Positions 7,424 to 11,015 of a stretch of DNA of 11,015 nt are shown here, one piece after another (position 1 is the stretch's first letter; the number at the start of each line of letters is the position of its first letter). Source of the DNA: an uncultured Alphaproteobacteria bacterium (lineage in GTDB: Bacteria; Pseudomonadota; Alphaproteobacteria; UBA3830). The position numbers and the translations under genes were made by a program. The notes below the pieces were generated by a model. It saw only the letters and a program-made list of their open reading frames with translations. It was not told where the DNA came from and ran no database searches. Where the stretch lies: the NCBI GenBank assembly GCA_905233775.1, contig CAJOEB010000019.1, forward strand, positions 1 to 11,015, in the 5' to 3' direction.

Positions 7424-7514
7424 TAGAGTTATAGCAAAAATCATTTTATGCGTTTTTTATGTAATCATAATCAGCGTCTTCCAAATGCCATTTTCGACTT
7501 TCGCAAGATCCCTA
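7424..7514 (+). mobile_element. 91-bp palindromic MITE-like element, copy 4 (mixed ends)
   Basis: The left end TAGAGTTATAGC resembles copy 3, while the right end GCAAGATCCCTA resembles copies 1 and 2, so its terminal pairing is imperfect and it may be a recombinant. The conserved core is at 7476-7501. It lies 62 bp upstream of the Cas12a remnant and 40 bp after the SIMPL stop. Confidence 0.8.
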
Positions 7515-7554
7515 ATAATTTTCATATACTTGTTGTTTATATACCTTTAAGATC

Positions 7555-8316
7555 TTACTTCTTTTTTTCTTTTTTAAAGAAGCCAGCTCGTACAACAAGA
7601 CGCAGTTTCTTGTTTATACTCTGACTTTCTTGTGAGTTCCATGAATTGACATTTTCGCCTTCATCTTCTCCTGTGATTGTTACTTCGCCTTGTTTCAGGT
7701 ATGCGACGCCTTGTATCGTATCTCCTTGTGGTTCGACAAAAGCTTCAGCATTTTTTCTTGCGTTAGCTGATGCTTCTTTCATCATTTCCAGTTTTATATT
7801 TACAAAATTCGTTAATTTATAGCTGTAGTAATATGTTACTAATACACCTTCTGCCGAAAGTTTTACGATATCTGCTTTTATTTTTCCAATTTTTTCAAGT
7901 TCTTTTGTTTTTATACTAATTGTATCGTTTGATCCGAAAAGTCTTTTTCGTTCTGTTGTTGTTACTCCGGATATCGATGTTGTTTTGTTTTCTTCGGTGT
8001 AGTTCGATGTATTCATAGAAAAACTTACGATTTCAGTATCGGTTATTCCCTGCTGTTTTAAAAAAAGTATGACTTTTTCTTTATCTGATATTCGCTTTTT
8101 ATATAGGTCTTCGAGATTTTCATATCCATTGTTAGATATATCAATTGACATATCTCCTATATCTGCGCGAACAATTTTTTCAGCAAGTCCTTTTACCTCT
8201 ATTAATTTATTTGAGTACGAATTGAGATATCCGAAACTACCTAGTCCAAGTGCAATAATTGCTGCTGCTCCTAATAGACCTATCAGAATAATAAAAGCAT
8301 TAAACTTACTTTTCAT
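7555..8316 (-). CDS. SIMPL-domain (DUF541) membrane-anchored protein
   Basis: A 253-residue protein with one N-terminal hydrophobic segment (about residues 8-27, FIILIGLLGAAAIIALGLG), probably an uncleaved anchor or signal. It continues with VKGLAEKIVRADIGDMSIDIS, the typical first strand of SIMPL domains, then a charged helix, a strand with YYYSYKLTNFVNIKLEMMKEA, and ASANARKNAEAFVE, the conserved alanine-rich helix of the family. The C terminus is strongly basic (FFKKEKKK). SIMPL proteins are periplasmic or envelope proteins found as oligomers in some species; their molecular role is poorly defined. The ATG at 8316 follows AGAAGG at 6 nt. The gene stands alone, with a 91-bp element just after its stop. 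Confidence 0.85.
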   Translation of the reverse strand: MKSKFNAFIILIGLLGAAAIIALGLGSFGYLNSYSNKLIEVKGLAEKIVRADIGDMSIDISNNGYENLEDLYKKRISDKEKVILFLKQQGITDTEIVSFSMNTSNYTEENKTTSISGVTTTERKRLFGSNDTISIKTKELEKIGKIKADIVKLSAEGVLVTYYYSYKLTNFVNIKLEMMKEASANARKNAEAFVEPQGDTIQGVAYLKQGEVTITGEDEGENVNSWNSQESQSINKKLRLVVRAGFFKKEKKK

Positions 8317-8447
8317 GGAATACCTTCTTTTATGTAAATTTCATATATTATTTTCATACATTATATAGAGATTTATTTTATAGAATAATTTCTAAGATTC
8401 ATTTAAAAACGAAAATATGTTTTATGATTGTTCTATATCGTTTTTAT

Positions 8448-8476
8448 TTGCACATATGCTCGTTTAATGTTAAATT
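8448..8476 (+). promoter_or_regulatory. Candidate sigma70-type promoter for tRNA-Leu
   Basis: TTGCAC (8448-8453) and TAAATT (8471-8476) are separated by 17 bp, with a predicted start about 9 nt before the mature tRNA 5' end at 8492. Confidence 0.45.
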
Positions 8477-8491
8477 CATTTTCATATAAAT

Positions 8492-8577
8492 GCCCGTGTG
8501 GCGGAATGGTAGACGCTACAGACTTAAAATCTGTTGTCCTTTCGGGCGTGGGGGTTCGAGTCCCTCCACGGGCACCA
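8492..8577 (+). tRNA. trnL: tRNA-Leu (anticodon TAA), CCA encoded
   Basis: The acceptor stem GCCCGTG pairs with CACGGGC, followed by A and an encoded CCA. The D arm has GGCGGAATGGTAGACGC. The anticodon stem ACAGA/TCTGT encloses CTTAAAA, giving TAA. A long variable arm (TGTCCTTTCGGGCGT) marks a class II tRNA, and the T arm contains GGGGGTTCGAGTCCCTC. Total length is 86 nt including CCA. Confidence 0.97.
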
Positions 8578-8686
8578 AGAAAAATCTTAAAAAAAAGTCT
8601 ATGATATATTGAAATAATTGTATCAGCTGTTACATCATAATATAAAATAATATAAGTAACTTGTTCATTTCAGTTGTATTTTTTTA

Positions 8687-9459
8687 CTATTTTACGGGAA
8701 ATAATCCGGGTTTTGGCGTGATTACTATGTAATATACAAAAAGATGTTTGCTGCCGGTGATAAATGTTTCTTCTTTAGGTTGCAACAAGAAAAATCCTAG
8801 TCGCTTTTTATCAAAGTTTGCCGTTTTTCTGTAACAGCATTTTATCAGAACACGCTCATCGCCATTTTTATCGCATACTAAGTTAGTATGTAGTTTTTGT
8901 ATGTAAGATGTGTTTCTTGTTATAATACTACCGCCTCCATAATACATTCCTTTTGGCGTTGTTGCGGCACTTCCTGCTTTTATGGATCCTGCCCATACAT
9001 TTTGGTGTTGGTATTCATCATTATTTGTACGTTTTATCCAATGATAGTCGATAACGTAATATATGCCTAATGGATGTGGATCAAACATATTATTATTGTT
9101 GAAAAAGTTGAGACAACTGGCGTATGTTATGCGAGCAATATCACCATAAGTAATCTGTTTATTAGTACGGTTGTTAGAGATATGCTGAACCATACTTGCA
9201 GCAAGGTACGCAGAAGATTTTAATTTATCTTTTAACTCATAAAAACGGTAGTGGTCACAAGCAAAAATAAGAAGTGTAAGTAAAACAGGAATAGAAAACG
9301 CAAATTCAATTAATATGTTGCCATTACCAGGTTTTGAAAGATATTTCTTGAATATTATGGAGAAAAGTTGGGTGAATTTTGCGAATATTGCCTTTAATAA
9401 ATGCTGATTACCCCCCCCCTGTGGGTATTCTTAGAGAATGAATTGAATGATGTATTCAT
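8687..9459 (-). CDS. TadE-like pseudopilin B, frameshifted at a poly-G run (phase OFF as sequenced)
   Basis: The downstream frame encodes GNILIEFAFSIPVLLTLLIFA followed by DHYRFYELKDKL, the TadE/TadG-like prepilin pattern: Gly, then Glu at position 5 of the mature chain, one membrane helix, and a soluble domain ending ITPKPGLFPVK. The only well-placed start is the ATG at 9459, preceded by AAGGAG at 8 nt. From it the reading is MNTSFNSFSKNTHR and then the nine G at 9411-9419, after which it stops within a few codons. With ten G the frame joins the body and gives about 257 residues, reading RGGGN. An internal ATG at 9193 would drop the leader and helix and is not credible. Gene A, 198 bp upstream, is a paralogue with the same layout and long identical DNA blocks. 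The likely role is a minor subunit of a Tad/Flp-type pilus at the envelope; no other tad gene is in the window. Confidence 0.7.
9411..9419 (-). repeat. Homopolymer G9 (C9 on the plus strand) in pseudopilin gene B
   Basis: The run follows codon CAC in the frame opened at 9459. Nine G give an early stop (…RGGVISIY); ten give RGGGNQ and an open frame to 8687. The flank GGGTAATC is shared with the run in gene A. Confidence 0.9.
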
Positions 9460-9467
9460 TAGATATG

Positions 9468-9473
9468 CTCCTT
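9468..9473 (-). promoter_or_regulatory. Shine-Dalgarno fixing the start of pseudopilin gene B
   Basis: AAGGAG on the minus strand lies 8 nt before the ATG at 9459. It is a near-perfect anti-16S match and shows that translation is meant to begin upstream of the poly-G run. Confidence 0.8.
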
Positions 9474-9657
9474 ATTAATATATAAGAAAGTTTTAGCAGA
9501 TAATAATTAATGAAAAGATAATGATAGATTTTTCATAGTTTTCATTCTTTTTTCTTTTACATATTTTATATATATATTAATTATATAATGGATTTTATAA
9601 TCAAATTTAGAGAGAATGGGTAATAATAATCTAAAAAATTCATTTGAGAGTGATCTT

Positions 9658-10490
9658 TTATTCTTTTATAGGAAATAGTCCAGGTTTTGGCGTGATTACT
9701 AATCTATATGCAAATCCAATTGTATTATAGTTATTACCGGGTTGTCCGAAATTCGGAGTTAGCAAATAAAATCCTAACTTATTTTTTGTAAAATTATATT
9801 TATTGTACCAACAAACTATCATTACTCGTTCATCTCCATCTTTATTTGGTACTAAATCTTGATTGATTGCTTGTATACTTGCTAAGGAACTTGTTGTATT
9901 AACATTAAAACCTTTATTAATACGAGCTTCAAGAGTTGTTGCAGAAGAAGGTGATGTTGTAAAATAGCATTTTTGAAATTGATAACTGTTATTACTCAAT
10001 TTTTTAACATAGTAAGTATATACTATGTAATATATTCCTAAAGGATGTGAACCAGACATAGAATTAGTGTGGAAGAGATTGAGACAACTGGCGTAGGCTA
10101 TGCGAGCAATATCATTTAGTGTAAGCTGTTTTGAATTATGCGTGTTACCAATTTGTTGGATCATACTTGCAGCAAGGTACGCAGAAGATTTTATTTTGTT
10201 TCGTAATTCATAAAATCGATAATGATCATTTACAAAGAGCATAAGTAAAATCGCTATTGGAATAGAAAAAGCGAATTCGATAAGGATACCACCTTTATTA
10301 TACGATGTTCTGTGTTCACGACATTGAGTAGCACATTTACGTTTGTGGTTAAAAGAAAATAGTGAAAGATATTCAACTACTCGCTTAATGAGAGAGAATA
10401 GATTACCCCCCCCCATCTATTATTTATAGATCTATTATTTATAGATAGTATTTGTTTTTGTAGAAAAATTTTTGTTTTTGAATTGGTCAT
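9658..10490 (-). CDS. TadE-like pseudopilin A, with poly-G run and GAA repeat at the 5' end (phase OFF from the upstream start)
   Basis: The body encodes KGGILIEFAFSIPIAILLMLF then DHYRFYELRNKI, a prepilin-like site (cleavage after Gly, Glu at +5), one membrane helix and a soluble domain ending ITPKPGLFPIKE. It is a paralogue of gene B. The ATG at 10490 opens MTNSKTKIFLQKQIL, then two copies of SINNR, then enters nine G and stops at TAG 12 codons after the run begins. Ten G would join the frames and give about 277 residues, reading RWGGGN, parallel to RGGGN in gene B. An ATG at 10416, overlapping the run, is already in frame (252 residues) but has no ribosome site before it. The long leader (about 67 residues before the predicted cleavage) contains the G run, so it would be removed from the mature subunit. 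Thirteen GAA units lie just before the upstream ATG. The likely role is a Tad/Flp-type pilus subunit. Confidence 0.7.
10406..10414 (-). repeat. Homopolymer G9 (C9 on the plus strand) in pseudopilin gene A
   Basis: Nine G follow codon AGA and a T in the frame opened at 10490. One more G joins that frame to the body of the gene. The position relative to the coding frame (GG GGG GGG GG) is identical to that in gene B. Confidence 0.9.
10416..10445 (-). repeat. Two perfect tandem copies of a 15-bp unit in the leader of gene A
   Basis: TCTATTATTTATAGA occurs at 10416-10430 and 10431-10445. On the minus strand in the frame of the ATG at 10490 it encodes SINNR twice. The unit length, a multiple of three, keeps the frame and supports coding from the upstream start. 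Confidence 0.85.
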
Positions 10491-10497
10491 TTGCTTT

Positions 10498-10536
10498 CTT
10501 CTTCTTCTTCTTCTTCTTCTTCTTCTTCTTCTTCTT
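10498..10536 (-). repeat. Trinucleotide repeat (GAA)13 upstream of gene A
   Basis: Thirteen perfect CTT units on the plus strand (GAA/AAG on the minus strand) end 7 bp before the ATG at 10490. The purine tract overlaps where the Shine-Dalgarno should be. Changes in unit number would alter ribosome binding or promoter spacing. GAA repeats upstream of Mycoplasma gallisepticum vlhA genes control expression through unit number. Confidence 0.9.
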
Positions 10537-10599
10537 CGTTAGATAAAAAAAACTAACATACTTTCTGCTAATTTTTGGTTAATGGATAATTTATAAAAA

Positions 10600-10627
10600 A
10601 ATCACAACAAAATACATTTTTGTGATT
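10600..10627. promoter_or_regulatory. Imperfect dyad in the divergent region between gene A and the exported-protein gene
   Basis: AATCACAA and TTGTGATT are inverted around A/T-rich sequence. The dyad sits between divergent starts (10490 minus, 10686 plus) and may be an operator or a transcript hairpin. A possible -10, TATAAT, lies at 10633-10638, with no good -35. Confidence 0.3.
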
Positions 10628-10685
10628 GTATTTATAATATTATTATGCAACTAATAGTATATATATTTAAGTTAGGGAGGCTAAT

Positions 10686-11015
10686 ATGTTAAGAATACTA
10701 ACATTGTTTGTGTTGTTTTTTTCAATGTTTGTAAATGTGAGTGCAGATTTTCAGCGATTATCTCGTAATGGTCGACCCGCATTCTTTTACAGTGATGATG
10801 AAAAGGGAAGTAATAGAAATCACATTTTAGTTGCTCTTAATGCAGCTCGTGATGCAATACAAGCTAAGAAAGACAGAGATAGCGGAGATCTTGTAAGAAT
10901 GGCGGCTAGAAAGACCGGACAAGAGTGGATATTTGATCTTGCAGAACAAGCTTCTAGGATATTGGTTAATCCATTTAAATGGATAATGATAGAAACACTG
11001 AAAAGAGAAGGAATC
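10686..11015 (+). CDS. N-terminal part of an exported protein of unknown function (runs off the window)
   Basis: The ATG at 10686 follows GGGAGG at 5 nt, the strongest ribosome site in the window. The frame stays open for 110 codons to the end. It begins MLRILTLFVLFFSMFVNVSA, a clear signal peptide with a plausible cleavage after VSA (residue 20), then DFQRLSRNGRPAFFYSDDEK. The later part is charged and helical (LVALNAARDAIQAKKDRDSGDLVRMAARK), followed by EWIFDLAEQASRILVNPFKW. I do not recognise the family. It is divergent from pseudopilin gene A, with about 195 bp between the starts, so the two could share a control region. Size and function cannot be judged from the fragment. Confidence 0.75.
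   Translation, partial: MLRILTLFVLFFSMFVNVSADFQRLSRNGRPAFFYSDDEKGSNRNHILVALNAARDAIQAKKDRDSGDLVRMAARKTGQEWIFDLAEQASRILVNPFKWIMIETLKREGI

Noticed and set aside
933..7514. The four 91-bp repeats as a CRISPR array or as guide-related repeats of the lost Cas12a
   Set aside because: Copies are hundreds to thousands of bases apart, in both orientations, with TA-bounded inverted ends and no regular spacers.
8687..9193. Pseudopilin gene B as a complete 168-residue gene starting at 9193
   Set aside because: The internal ATG lacks a ribosome site and would remove the conserved ILIEFAFSIP helix, which is present in frame upstream.

Overview
The window is strongly AT-rich, with short degraded spacers, dispersed miniature repeats and decaying genes. 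The legible genes are an M17 leucyl aminopeptidase (pepA), a mitochondrial-type acetyl-CoA acetyltransferase, a CYTH-fold triphosphatase, a SIMPL-domain protein, two TadE-like pseudopilins, a Ser/Arg-rich exported protein and two tRNAs. Together these suggest a host-associated proteobacterium, possibly a Rickettsiales- or Holosporales-like alphaproteobacterium. That placement is inference only, since no marker here fixes the taxon.

Layout: 139-917 (+) encodes a DUF1796-type protein whose 5' end carries a run of nine G. A 91-bp palindromic element (933-1023) follows, then a Ser/Arg-rich exported protein (1110-2027, -). It diverges from pepA (2255-3760, +), which ends at a good intrinsic terminator. 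After a gene-poor stretch and a second 91-bp element comes a minus-strand block: acetyl-CoA acetyltransferase (5390-6559), tRNA-Lys (5225-5300), a third 91-bp element and a CYTH protein (4500-5084). Between the thiolase and a fourth element lies about 0.67 kb that looks empty, but its minus strand holds the broken N-terminal part of a Cas12a (Cpf1) nuclease (about 6696-7362). A SIMPL protein (7555-8316, -) and tRNA-Leu(UAA) (8492-8577, +) follow. The right end holds two tandem TadE-like pseudopilin genes (8687-9459 and 9658-10490, -) and the start of an exported protein that runs off the window (10686 onward, +).

Two things stand out. First, three genes carry a run of exactly nine G near the 5' end of the coding strand. 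In each, an upstream ATG is out of frame with the body of the gene and would come into frame with ten G. Two of the three ATGs have a good Shine-Dalgarno sequence. One pseudopilin gene also has 13 GAA units just before its start. This looks like a set of slipped-strand contingency loci controlling surface structures, all read here in the OFF phase, unless the run length was systematically under-called. Second, the Cas12a relic shows that a type V CRISPR system was once present. No CRISPR array is visible in the window.

The four 91-bp elements are intergenic, have identical length, are bounded by TA, and fold into near-complete hairpins, as expected of a MITE family.
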